From Acidobacteriota bacterium (GTDB lineage: Bacteria; Acidobacteriota; Vicinamibacteria; Vicinamibacterales; UBA2999): DNA of 8,624 nucleotides. The notes below the pieces were generated by a model, which was not told the DNA's origin, did not search any database, and was given only the letters and a program-made list of their open reading frames with translations. Shown in pieces: positions 1 to 6,381 of the stretch. The position numbers and the translations under genes are program-made. The stretch is from positions 1 to 8,624 of the forward strand of contig CANIBQ010000143.1 in NCBI GenBank assembly GCA_947465645.1. The letters run 5' to 3'. Each line of letters opens with the position of its first letter. The stretch's first letter is position 1.

Positions 1-1
1 C

Positions 2-78
2 GCGCCCTTAGCTCAGCTGGATAGAGCGTCTGGCTACGAACCAGGAGGTCGCAGGTTCGAATCCTGCAGGGCGCACCA
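2..78 (+). tRNA. trnR: tRNA-Arg (anticodon ACG)
   Basis: A complete cloverleaf can be folded by eye. The 7-bp acceptor stem pairs positions 2-8 (GCGCCCT) with 68-74 (AGGGCGC). The D arm is GCTC/GAGC, the anticodon stem is TCTGG/CCAGG around the loop CTACGAA, and the T arm is GCAGG-TTCGAAT-CCTGC. The loop places ACG at positions 34-36, read as ICG after deamination, so it decodes CGU, CGC and CGA arginine codons. The discriminator base is A75 and the CCA end is encoded at 76-78. No terminator-like hairpin with a T-run follows, and no copy of the 3' end that would suggest an attachment site was seen elsewhere in the window. Confidence 0.97.
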
Positions 79-203
79 ATCCAGTCCGTTCAGCCCCTAT
101 CCATCCAGGCCGCACAACGCGTCATCGCTCGAGCCCGCAGTAGCTGTGAGGCGCGGGATGGTGTATATACGCGTCGCCACTAGTAGGTCCCGGGAAACTC
201 CAC

Positions 204-207
204 GGAG
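204..207 (+). promoter_or_regulatory. Ribosome binding site deciding the amidohydrolase start
   Basis: GGAG lies 8 nt before the ATG at 216 but only 2 nt before the alternative in-frame ATG at 210. The normal spacing favours 216, which shortens the protein by two residues. Confidence 0.6.
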
Positions 208-215
208 ATATGACA

Positions 216-1913
216 ATGAAACGTTGGACGCTCGCAGTTCTCGTCGCGGGGACCACAGCGCTTTCGGTCCTGCTCGACGCGCAGCAGGCGGCTGCCCCGG
301 ACATCATCCTGACCAACGGGAAAATTATTACCGTCGATGATCGGTTCTCCATTGCGCAGGCCGTGGCCGTGCGAGGCGACCGTATCGTCGCTGTCGGCAC
401 CACCCAGGACATCACGCGACTGGCCGGTCCTGGTACGCGTCGCATCGACCTGCGGGGCCGGACCGTCGTTCCAGGGATGATCGATAACCACGCGCACTTC
501 CAGGAAGAGGGGGCCTACTGGGCTCTCGAGCTCCGATTCGACGGCGTGGACACGCGCAAGCAGGCGCTCGAGCTCGTCCGGGCCAAGGCCGCTGGGAAGA
601 AGCCCGGCGAATGGGTGTACAACCTCGGCGGCTGGTCGCCCGACCAGTTCACCGACAACAAGAAACCGTTCACCCGCGACGAGCTCGACAAGGTCGCGCC
701 GAATAACCCGGTCTTTCTTCAGTTCACCCGCTCGCAGCAGTACCTCAACAGCAAGGCCATCGAGACGCTCGGTCTGGAAAAAATGAACCAGCCCTGGATC
801 GAACGCGATACCAACGGCCGCGCAACCGGCATCACCGGCGTCGCCGGCCGAAATGCGATCGTGGACGCGGCCAAGTTCCTCGACGCCCCGAATGGCGGCA
901 GGGCCAACCTGCCGATGGACGTCATCGTCGCCAGCCAGAAGGTCATGCTCAGGGACCTCGCCAAGGCGGGCCTCACCGCGTCCGGCGGGCAGTGTTTGTG
1001 GGAGGACCTGTATCGGCAGTTCCAGCGCGAAGGGACGGCCAGTATGCGGTTCTTCTGCTTCCGGACGGTGACGACCGGCGGACGGGGCGCGGGCGCGCTG
1101 GACAAGCAGATCGCCGAGCTCGCCACACTCCGGTATCACGATGGCGACGAGTGGATGGACTTTTCGAACTATGGAGAACGGTTCCCCGGCGGCGGCGGCG
1201 GCGACGTCATCGCCCCAGGCCCCGAGCCGATCGCCTCGCAGGAGGTGTGGGACGCGTGGGGCCGCTTCGCGCTCGCCGCCGCGAAAGCGAGCATTCCGGT
1301 CCAGCTCCATACCGTCACGGAAAAGGCCATCGATGCACAGCTGGACCAGCTCGAGAAGGTCAACAAGCAGGTCAACCTCAGGCCGCTCCGCTGGGCGTTC
1401 ATGCACATGGAAGGCGTGACCCTCCCGCAGATCGAGCGCATGAAGAAGCTCAACCTGTTCATCGCGTTGAACCCGAGACCGGTCGTATCCGGCGGACTGC
1501 TCCTCAGGGTCCAGGGCGACAAGGGATTCGCCATGCCCCCGATGCGGGAGATCCAGGACAGCGGCATCATGTGGGGGTTCGGGACCGACGCGTTCGAGGT
1601 CAATCAGTTTCGTCCGTTCCAGATGTTGTACTTCGCGGTAACGGGCAAGATGGTCGGGGGCACGGTCGTCAACACCCACACCGTCAGTCGCGAGGCGGCA
1701 TTGATTGCCCACACGAAGAGCAACGCGTACTTGTTCTTCCGCGAAAACGACCTCGGGTCGATTCAACCCGGCCGCTTCGCCGATCTCGTGGTCATCGACA
1801 GGGACTACCTGACGGTGCCGGCCGAGCAGATCAAGGACATCACGTCGGTACTGACGATGGTCGGCGGCCGGGTGGTGTATGACGCAGCAGCCCCGGCCAC
1901 GGGCACGCGTTAG
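216..1913 (+). CDS. Secreted metal-dependent amidohydrolase (Amidohydrolase_3 / YtcJ-like)
   Basis: A 565-residue protein starting MKRWTLAVLVAG, with a signal peptide of about 22 residues. The N-terminal beta domain ('DIILTNGKIITVDD', then 'VVPGMID') leads into the metal motif HAH (His92, His94). Further ligand candidates are His365 in 'VQLHTVTEKAID', His397 in 'FMHMEG' and Asp458 in 'GFGTDAFEV'. The C-terminal 'GSIQPGRFADLVVID' is the usual closing strand of the composite domain. Length and order fit the Amidohydrolase_3 family, which hydrolyses amide or related C-N bonds; the substrate cannot be predicted. The stretch before His365 is unusual: the family's common 'IKxxxDG' bridging-lysine segment is not recognisable, and a five-glycine run (325-329) sits nearby. 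The next gene starts 5 nt after the stop, so the two are probably cotranscribed. An ATG at 210 is possible but badly spaced from GGAG. Confidence 0.92.
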   Translation: MKRWTLAVLVAGTTALSVLLDAQQAAAPDIILTNGKIITVDDRFSIAQAVAVRGDRIVAVGTTQDITRLAGPGTRRIDLRGRTVVPGMIDNHAHFQEEGAYWALELRFDGVDTRKQALELVRAKAAGKKPGEWVYNLGGWSPDQFTDNKKPFTRDELDKVAPNNPVFLQFTRSQQYLNSKAIETLGLEKMNQPWIERDTNGRATGITGVAGRNAIVDAAKFLDAPNGGRANLPMDVIVASQKVMLRDLAKAGLTASGGQCLWEDLYRQFQREGTASMRFFCFRTVTTGGRGAGALDKQIAELATLRYHDGDEWMDFSNYGERFPGGGGGDVIAPGPEPIASQEVWDAWGRFALAAAKASIPVQLHTVTEKAIDAQLDQLEKVNKQVNLRPLRWAFMHMEGVTLPQIERMKKLNLFIALNPRPVVSGGLLLRVQGDKGFAMPPMREIQDSGIMWGFGTDAFEVNQFRPFQMLYFAVTGKMVGGTVVNTHTVSREAALIAHTKSNAYLFFRENDLGSIQPGRFADLVVIDRDYLTVPAEQIKDITSVLTMVGGRVVYDAAAPATGTR

Positions 1914-1918
1914 TTCAC

Positions 1919-2659
1919 ATGAACCGCCGTGCGGCTATCGTGCTCCTCGCGGCGGGCATGGCGCTCGCCGGACCCAGCGAGATATCGGGCCAGGAACCGA
2001 TCGAGAAGAACCTCGGCCGGCCAGGGCGGAAGGGCCCGGAGCCGCCGAGAGGCCAGCCGGACTTCATGGAGTTCAACTGGATCGCGGGTGGCGGACCGAC
2101 GGCGTGGAACGAGTATGAGTACACGCCGGAGGGGATGAAGCGGTTCGCCGCCTACGACTTCAAGGTCGACGACCCCGCGTACCGGTGCGTCGGCTCGAGC
2201 TGGACTCGTATCTATCTGAACCCCAACGTCCTGATTCACGTCACGCAGGGCACCGATTTCGTACGTCTGCAGTACGAGTGGATGGACATCGATCGCCGGA
2301 TCCCGCTGTCGGCTCCGACGGGCAGCAACCCGCGGAGGGTCCGCATCAAGGGGCATCCGGCGCTCGGCGCGTCAGCGGCCTGGTACGAAGGGGACACATT
2401 GGTCATCGACACGATCGATTTTGCTCCAGGTTACGTGTCCACCATCGCGGAACGCGCGGGAATGCCGCAGAGTCCCCGCATGCACACCGTGGAGCGGCTG
2501 CGTCGCGACGGCGACGTCCTCGTCATCGAGACGACGCACCTCGACGCGGCGAACTACCGGACACCGGTGGTGTCGACGGTCCGTTACCGCAAGACCGACT
2601 GGGACCTCATGGATTACGGCTGCGATCCGAACGAAGCAACCGTTGTCTCGCCGCGATGA
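1919..2659 (+). CDS. Uncharacterised secreted protein with 'EGDTLVIDT' signature
   Basis: A 246-residue protein with a signal peptide (MNRRAAIVLLAAGMALA, probable cleavage near residue 24 before Gln). The central part carries 'VRLQYEWMDIDRRIPL' (115-130), 'WYEGDTLVIDTIDF' (155-168) and 'MHTVERLRRDGDVLVIETT' (188-206). I recognise this motif order from a large family of uncharacterised exported proteins common in Acidobacteriota and some Proteobacteria, but no biochemical role is known to me. Two cysteines, at 90 and 235, could form a disulfide after export. The start follows the amidohydrolase stop by 5 nt with no obvious Shine-Dalgarno, so translation is probably coupled. The neighbouring DUF6152 gene is a familiar partner of this family. 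Confident that it is a gene; function unknown. Confidence 0.88.
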   Translation: MNRRAAIVLLAAGMALAGPSEISGQEPIEKNLGRPGRKGPEPPRGQPDFMEFNWIAGGGPTAWNEYEYTPEGMKRFAAYDFKVDDPAYRCVGSSWTRIYLNPNVLIHVTQGTDFVRLQYEWMDIDRRIPLSAPTGSNPRRVRIKGHPALGASAAWYEGDTLVIDTIDFAPGYVSTIAERAGMPQSPRMHTVERLRRDGDVLVIETTHLDAANYRTPVVSTVRYRKTDWDLMDYGCDPNEATVVSPR

Positions 2660-2673
2660 GCGCGGGACAACCC

Positions 2674-2678
2674 AGGAG
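2674..2678 (+). promoter_or_regulatory. Ribosome binding site for the DUF6152 gene
   Basis: AGGAG ends 7 nt before the ATG at 2686, a near-ideal spacing. The competing in-frame ATG at 2656, which overlaps the upstream stop as ATGA, has no such site. Confidence 0.7.
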
Positions 2679-2685
2679 AACGCGT

Positions 2686-3087
2686 ATGACGCTCTGGCTC
2701 GTGCTCGCCATTGCCGTGGGGTCCGCGTACGGCGCTGGCGCGCATCACTCGACGGTCGTGAACTTCGATTCCTCACGGGAGATCACGGTTGAGGGCACGC
2801 TTACCGAGGTCCGGTGGATGAACCCGCATTCCCGCTTCCGGCTCGGCGTGAAGAGTGCGGACGGCCGGGTAGAGGAATGGCTCGTGGAAATGGGGGCCGT
2901 GAACACGATGAAACGGGCCGGATTCCCGATGGATCGTTTTACGGTGGGCGATCCCCTCACGGTCATCGGCGCCGCCGGGCGCCGCGACCGCGCCGTACTG
3001 CTGAGGGAAGCCATCCTCACGGACGGGACCCACCTGACCCCAGACATGCGCCCGCGCACGTCTGGACGCGAGACGAGCGGCGGCTAA
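2686..3087 (+). CDS. DUF6152 family secreted protein
   Basis: A 133-residue protein. Hydrophobic residues 1-18 form a signal peptide, with cleavage likely just before 'HHSTV'. The mature part has the DUF6152 pattern: 'AHHS' at 19-22, 'EGTLTEVRWMNPHSRFRL' (36-53), 'EEWLVEMG' (63-70), a following Lys-Arg pair, and 'GDPLTVIGA'. The fold is probably a small beta barrel; function is unknown to me. The start is chosen for the AGGAG at 2674-2678. An alternative ATG at 2656 would add ten residues containing three arginines, giving a more typical positively charged signal-peptide N-terminus, so the start is not fully settled. It is the last gene of the first unit. The same frame stays open far upstream inside the previous gene, but that part is only a shadow. 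Confidence 0.88.
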   Translation: MTLWLVLAIAVGSAYGAGAHHSTVVNFDSSREITVEGTLTEVRWMNPHSRFRLGVKSADGRVEEWLVEMGAVNTMKRAGFPMDRFTVGDPLTVIGAAGRRDRAVLLREAILTDGTHLTPDMRPRTSGRETSGG

Positions 3088-3137
3088 TCGAAGCCAGCAC
3101 GGCCTGAATCGCGCGTGATGAATGCCGAGCCAGTCTA

Positions 3138-3166
3138 TTGAACTAAGCCTAGCGTTGAGTTATAGT
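3138..3166 (+). promoter_or_regulatory. Candidate sigma70-type promoter
   Basis: The -35 candidate TTGAAC (3138-3143) and the -10 candidate TATAGT (3161-3166, five of six consensus bases) are 17 nt apart, the optimal spacing. Transcription would begin near 3173. It is the best promoter-like sequence seen on the + strand and sits at the start of the second gene unit. An imperfect dyad, CCTAGC (3148-3153) with GTTAGG (3165-3170), overlaps the spacer and -10 and could be an operator. The main sigma factor is assumed to recognise E. coli-like elements. Confidence 0.6.
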
Positions 3167-3314
3167 TAGGGCCTCACACCAAACCCTTGGCGCATCGCCC
3201 CGTTACCCAAACGGACGATGCGGCCGATAGTCAGGAAGTTGAAGATCGGTCGCCGCTTCCCAGCGCGTCCGAACTGGTCGAACGATTCCTGAACACGATT
3301 GCGACCGACGCCGC

Positions 3315-3320
3315 AGGAGG
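3315..3320 (+). promoter_or_regulatory. Strong Shine-Dalgarno deciding a GTG start
   Basis: AGGAGG, a full anti-SD match, ends 7 nt before the GTG at 3328. It argues for translation beginning there rather than at the TTG at 3187, which has no SD. Confidence 0.75.
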
Positions 3321-3327
3321 CCCCCGC

Positions 3328-3726
3328 GTGAGTGGAGCAGTGCGTTTGTTATTCGTCACGATTCTTACGATGGCACTGATCGGATTGCCGTCCCGCGCCG
3401 CATTTGCGGCAGGACCGGACGCGGTACCGGCGCCATCCGTCGTCGCACACGGTCCACTCCTGCGGTCGGCGCTGGCCGCCGTGCCACACGAAGCGCGCCT
3501 GATGCGTCAGGTTGTCGCGACGACGAATGAATCGAAGACGCTGATTGGTATCGGCTCCGCCGCGGCGGTCGTGGGCGGGCTCGGCATGATCGCGTACGGG
3601 GCGTCGTCCTCCTGTAAAGGCAAAGCCGGCAACAGCACCTCTACATGCGAGCGCTTTGCCGTCGTCGGAGCCGTTGCGGTCGCCGGTGGCGCCATGACGC
3701 TTGTGCTCTGGGCCCTCAGCAGATGA
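3328..3726 (+). CDS. Small exported glycine-rich membrane protein, unknown function
   Basis: A 132-residue protein from the GTG at 3328. Residues 1-28 look like a signal peptide (VRLLFVTILTMALIGLPSRA, cleavage near 'AFA'). After a soluble stretch come two hydrophobic glycine/alanine-rich segments at about 72-92 and 110-130, with small-residue spacing like a glycine zipper. A short hydrophilic loop between them has two cysteines, Cys96 and Cys107. I do not recognise a named family. The stop overlaps the start of the TonB-like gene (ATGA at 3723-3726), so the two are probably translationally coupled and may act together at a membrane. The frame continues open upstream to a TTG at 3187, which would add 47 mostly acidic residues and convert the signal peptide into an internal anchor; the perfect SD makes this less likely. 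Confidence 0.75.
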   Translation: MSGAVRLLFVTILTMALIGLPSRAAFAAGPDAVPAPSVVAHGPLLRSALAAVPHEARLMRQVVATTNESKTLIGIGSAAAVVGGLGMIAYGASSSCKGKAGNSTSTCERFAVVGAVAVAGGAMTLVLWALSR

Positions 3727-4703
3727 ACGCGATTTATTCGTCGCACCCGGTCGCCCCGTCCCCGCGCCGCCGCTGGACGATGGTCACGACGAGCGCGATC
3801 CTGCACGCAGGGCTCGCAACGGTTGTTCTGATCGCAGGCGTCAGCACAAACATGAGGCCCGCCGCAGCGGATGAAGATGGGCCGCTCAGATTCGTGGCGT
3901 TCGTACCGCCGCCGGGGCCACCGCCCCCTGTGCCCGAGCCTGTTCGTCTGCCGCCGCCAAAAGAACTCGCCAGGCTCGACGCGCCTGCCCCTGTTCCGAT
4001 CATCGAGGAATTGCCACCTCCTGAACCGATCGATGAAGCTCGCGTCGAACCCGTGCTGCCGGAACCGGAGCCGCTTCCGCCACCGCCCATCGCCGAGCGC
4101 TTGAAGCCCGTCGTGCAGGTGGGTGGCTTTGCGGCGGCCGTTCCGGTCACGCAGACGACGGACGCGAAGACCGTGGAACAGGCAGGCTTCGACAGAGCCG
4201 ACGGCCGGATTTCAGAACGTGCGCGCGCCGGCGCCGTGGTCGGGGCGTTCGACTCCGCCGCAGCCGCGCGGACGGCCCCAGGCACGGGCAAAGCGATGGG
4301 TGTCACGGATGCCGGATTCGGAACGGGCACCGCGGCGAGTCCGGGCAGCGCCGCCCGCGGCCGTGTCGTCACTGCGGGCTTTGATGCGACCAGCGCCCCG
4401 CCGGCTGCGGCGAAGGCACCGGCCGAGGCGCGGATCGAGATCCCGGTAGAAATCGTGTCCAAGCCGACGCCGGAGTACACCGCGGAAGCGCGTGCGCTGA
4501 AGATCGAGGGAGAGGTGACGCTCGACGTCGAGTTTGCCGCGACCGGCGAGATTCGCGTGCATCACGTCGTCCGCGGCCTCGGTCACGGCCTCAACGAGAT
4601 GGCCACCCGCGCCGTGCAGGGAATGCGCTTCAAGCCCGCTCGACGTAATGGCGAGGCTGTCACCGTGCGCGCGACGGTCACGATTGTCTTCCGTCTGGCC
4701 TGA
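3723..4703 (+). CDS. TonB-like energy transducer protein
   Basis: A 326-residue protein with TonB architecture. A short cytoplasmic tail (residues 1-19, ending in a PRRR cluster) precedes one membrane segment at about 20-42. A proline-rich and acidic stretch follows at about 61-123. Then comes a Gly/Ala-rich linker with five evenly spaced Gly-Phe motifs (133-221), and a C-terminal TonB domain at about 240-326 ('PTPEYTAEARALKIEGEV', 'MRFKPARRNGEAV', final beta strand 'VTIVFRLA'). TonB proteins carry inner-membrane motor energy to outer-membrane receptors, but many Acidobacteriota paralogues have unknown partners, and no exbB, exbD or receptor gene is visible here. The start is the ATG overlapping the previous stop; a longer frame from 3645 would be an Arg-rich shadow. 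No clear Shine-Dalgarno is present, consistent with coupling. Confidence 0.9.
   Translation: MNAIYSSHPVAPSPRRRWTMVTTSAILHAGLATVVLIAGVSTNMRPAAADEDGPLRFVAFVPPPGPPPPVPEPVRLPPPKELARLDAPAPVPIIEELPPPEPIDEARVEPVLPEPEPLPPPPIAERLKPVVQVGGFAAAVPVTQTTDAKTVEQAGFDRADGRISERARAGAVVGAFDSAAAARTAPGTGKAMGVTDAGFGTGTAASPGSAARGRVVTAGFDATSAPPAAAKAPAEARIEIPVEIVSKPTPEYTAEARALKIEGEVTLDVEFAATGEIRVHHVVRGLGHGLNEMATRAVQGMRFKPARRNGEAVTVRATVTIVFRLA
4113..4394 (+). repeat. Five degenerate Gly-Phe repeats inside the TonB-like protein
   Basis: Phenylalanines 136, 156, 176, 199 and 220 each end a similar motif: VQVGGF, VEQAGF, AVVGAF, VTDAGF and VVTAGF. They are spaced 20, 20, 23 and 21 residues apart. The following residue is usually Asp or Gly. 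The similarity is at protein level; the DNA copies are not obviously alike. Confidence 0.75.
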
Positions 4704-4713
4704 GAGTCCGCTG

Positions 4714-6381
4714 ATGCACCGTGTGTCCCGTGTGATCGTCGTCCTGCTCTGCCTGCTGGCGCCGTCCTCCCAGCAAGCGCTGCGCGCCGCGCCAACCGCC
4801 CAGCAGGCGCCGCCCGCCGCGGCGTCCCCGGTGACGCTCGACCAGGCGATCGATCGGTTCATCGCCACCGAGTCGGCGCTGGCATCGCGCATGGCGGCGT
4901 ACCATCCGCGCGTCGAGGTGTACATCCAGCATCTCGCACCCGATCCCGTCGTGGGCGCGGTGCCCACGCGCGATGATTACTTCCTCGGACAGCTCAACGC
5001 CGTCGAGAGTCCAGGCGTCTCACCGTTGAGCGCCGGCCGCGGCTGGTTCCGGCCGGCCGGCCTCATGAACCGGCCATTCGGCTTCGATTACGTCCCGTCA
5101 GGATTTGCCGCGACGACGGTCCCCGATCGGCGCCAGCTGGATCGCACGCGGTACGACTTCACCTTCGTGCGGCGCGAATTTCTCGATGAAGTCCGCACGC
5201 TCGTGTTCGACGTCCAGCCGAAGGCGGGCGTTCGCGATGGCTTCACGGGCCGTCTCTGGGTGGAGGACCGCGACTTCACCATCGTGCGCTTCAACGGGAT
5301 CAGCCGCGAGCTCGACGGCTGGTTCTCGAGCTTCTTCCGGACCAGGCTGTCGTTTCACGTGGACAGCTGGCGCGTCAACGTACGGGCGGGCGAGTGGCTG
5401 CCGTCCTATGTCTATTTCGAAGAGACCGACTTCAATGAGAACCGGAGCGCGCCTCCGGAGGCACCGAAGCTCAAAGGCCAGATGCGCCTGTGGGGCTACG
5501 AACTGACGGCCCCGTCCGGCCAGACGGCTTTCACGTCGATTCAGATCGGCGGGGCCGTGGAGGACACCAGCGAGCAGGCGCGTCAGGTGTCGCCGATCCT
5601 CAGCCAGCGCCGCTGGGAGATGCAGGCGGAAAACAACATCCTCGATCGCCTGCTGGCGGCCGGTCTTCTCGCGCCGCCCGGTCCCGTCGACGGCGTGCTC
5701 GAGACGGTCCTCAATAACCTGCAGGTCACCAACGAGTTGTCGTTCGAACCGCCGCTCAAGGCGCGGGTGCTGCTGACGTCGGCCCTCGAGTCGTTCATGG
5801 TCGGGCGTACCGTCGTCGTGAGCCGCGGGCTCATTGATGTGCTGCCGGATGAAGCAAGCCTCGCGATGGTGTTGGGACATGAGCTCGCGCATGTGACGCT
5901 CGGCCACCTGCTCATCGATACGAAATTTGCCTTTGCGGATCGGCTCATGATTCCCGATGCGGACGTGATTCCGACCCTCAGGTTTTCCCACACGCAGGAA
6001 CAGGAAACCGCGGCCGACGCCCGGCTCCTTGATCTGCTCGGGAAGTCGCCGTACCAGGACAAGCTGGCGACCGCCGGCCTGTTCCTCCGCGCGATTACCG
6101 CGCAGGCGAAGGCGCTGCCGAGTCTCGTGCAGCCGCATTTCGGCGACTACATTCGCGGACAGGAAGAGTCGCTGATGCCGCTGATTGCGAAATCACCCGA
6201 GCTGGCGCCGGGCCAGATCGATCAGATTGCGGCGCTGCCTCTCGGTGCCCGGGTGATCCTCGACCCGTGGAGCAGCCGTCTGGATCTCAACCGCGCCCCG
6301 GCGGTCCCCCTGTATTCGGCGCGTGAAAAACTGGAACTCGCGATCACGCCGCTGTTTCCGTATCTCAGGTACGTCGAATGA
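4714..6381 (+). CDS. Exported M48-family zinc metalloprotease with large N-terminal domain
   Basis: A 555-residue protein. Residues 1-25 form a signal peptide with no convincing lipobox. Residues 60-290 make a beta-rich domain with 'YDFTFVRREFLDEV' (147-160), 'LVFDVQPK' and 'GRLWVEDRDFTIVRFNG', a pattern I recall from acidobacterial M48 proteins and suggestive of a LolA/RseB-like fold. The protease domain spans about 325-480. It contains 'VVVSRGLIDVLPDE', the zinc motif HELAH (His389, Glu390, His393) and a third ligand Glu431 in 'QEQETAADARLL'. The tail has 'LGARVILDPWSSRLDL' and 'SAREKLELAITP'. All catalytic residues are present, so it is probably active in the periplasm. It starts 10 nt after the TonB stop, with a weak GAGAG as SD. 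Its own stop overlaps the next start (ATGA at 6378). Substrates are unknown; M48 relatives such as BepA act in outer-membrane protein quality control. Confidence 0.92.
   Translation: MHRVSRVIVVLLCLLAPSSQQALRAAPTAQQAPPAAASPVTLDQAIDRFIATESALASRMAAYHPRVEVYIQHLAPDPVVGAVPTRDDYFLGQLNAVESPGVSPLSAGRGWFRPAGLMNRPFGFDYVPSGFAATTVPDRRQLDRTRYDFTFVRREFLDEVRTLVFDVQPKAGVRDGFTGRLWVEDRDFTIVRFNGISRELDGWFSSFFRTRLSFHVDSWRVNVRAGEWLPSYVYFEETDFNENRSAPPEAPKLKGQMRLWGYELTAPSGQTAFTSIQIGGAVEDTSEQARQVSPILSQRRWEMQAENNILDRLLAAGLLAPPGPVDGVLETVLNNLQVTNELSFEPPLKARVLLTSALESFMVGRTVVVSRGLIDVLPDEASLAMVLGHELAHVTLGHLLIDTKFAFADRLMIPDADVIPTLRFSHTQEQETAADARLLDLLGKSPYQDKLATAGLFLRAITAQAKALPSLVQPHFGDYIRGQEESLMPLIAKSPELAPGQIDQIAALPLGARVILDPWSSRLDLNRAPAVPLYSAREKLELAITPLFPYLRYVE

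Larger units (their letters stand above)
3088..3327 (+). other. Intergenic and leader region, 240 nt
   Basis: It separates the two gene units. An AT-richer dip at about 3133-3168 contains a good sigma70-type promoter. From about 3166 onward the frame of the next gene is open, with a possible TTG start at 3187. No hairpin followed by a T-run is visible after the DUF6152 stop, so termination of the upstream unit is unclear. Confidence 0.6.

Noticed and set aside
2..78. tRNA gene as an integration site for a mobile element
   Set aside because: No integrase and no repeated copy of the tRNA 3' end were seen, and the downstream genes look like ordinary chromosomal genes.
164..169. TATATA as a -10 element for the amidohydrolase unit
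   Set aside because: No acceptable -35 element is found 16-18 nt upstream, and it matches only four of six -10 bases. The promoter of this unit remains unidentified.
180..1766. Long 528-residue open frame on the minus strand
   Set aside because: It lies antisense to the well-supported amidohydrolase, its translation is rich in Arg/Glu/Val with no recognisable motif, and GC-rich coding DNA commonly leaves such frames open.
992..1882. 296-residue plus-strand frame inside the amidohydrolase gene
   Set aside because: It is an Arg/Gly/Pro-rich shadow in another frame; the amidohydrolase frame has clear motifs throughout this stretch.
2185..2685. Upstream extension of the DUF6152 frame
   Set aside because: It overlaps the preceding gene almost entirely and reads as an Arg/His-rich shadow. 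The signal peptide and the AGGAG place the real start at 2686, or 2656 at most.
3088..3135. Terminator after the DUF6152 gene
   Set aside because: Short GC-rich complementary stretches exist but none forms a clean stem followed by a T-run.
5098..6138. 346-residue minus-strand frame
   Set aside because: It is antisense to the M48 protease gene, with Arg/His-rich low-information sequence and no domain signature.
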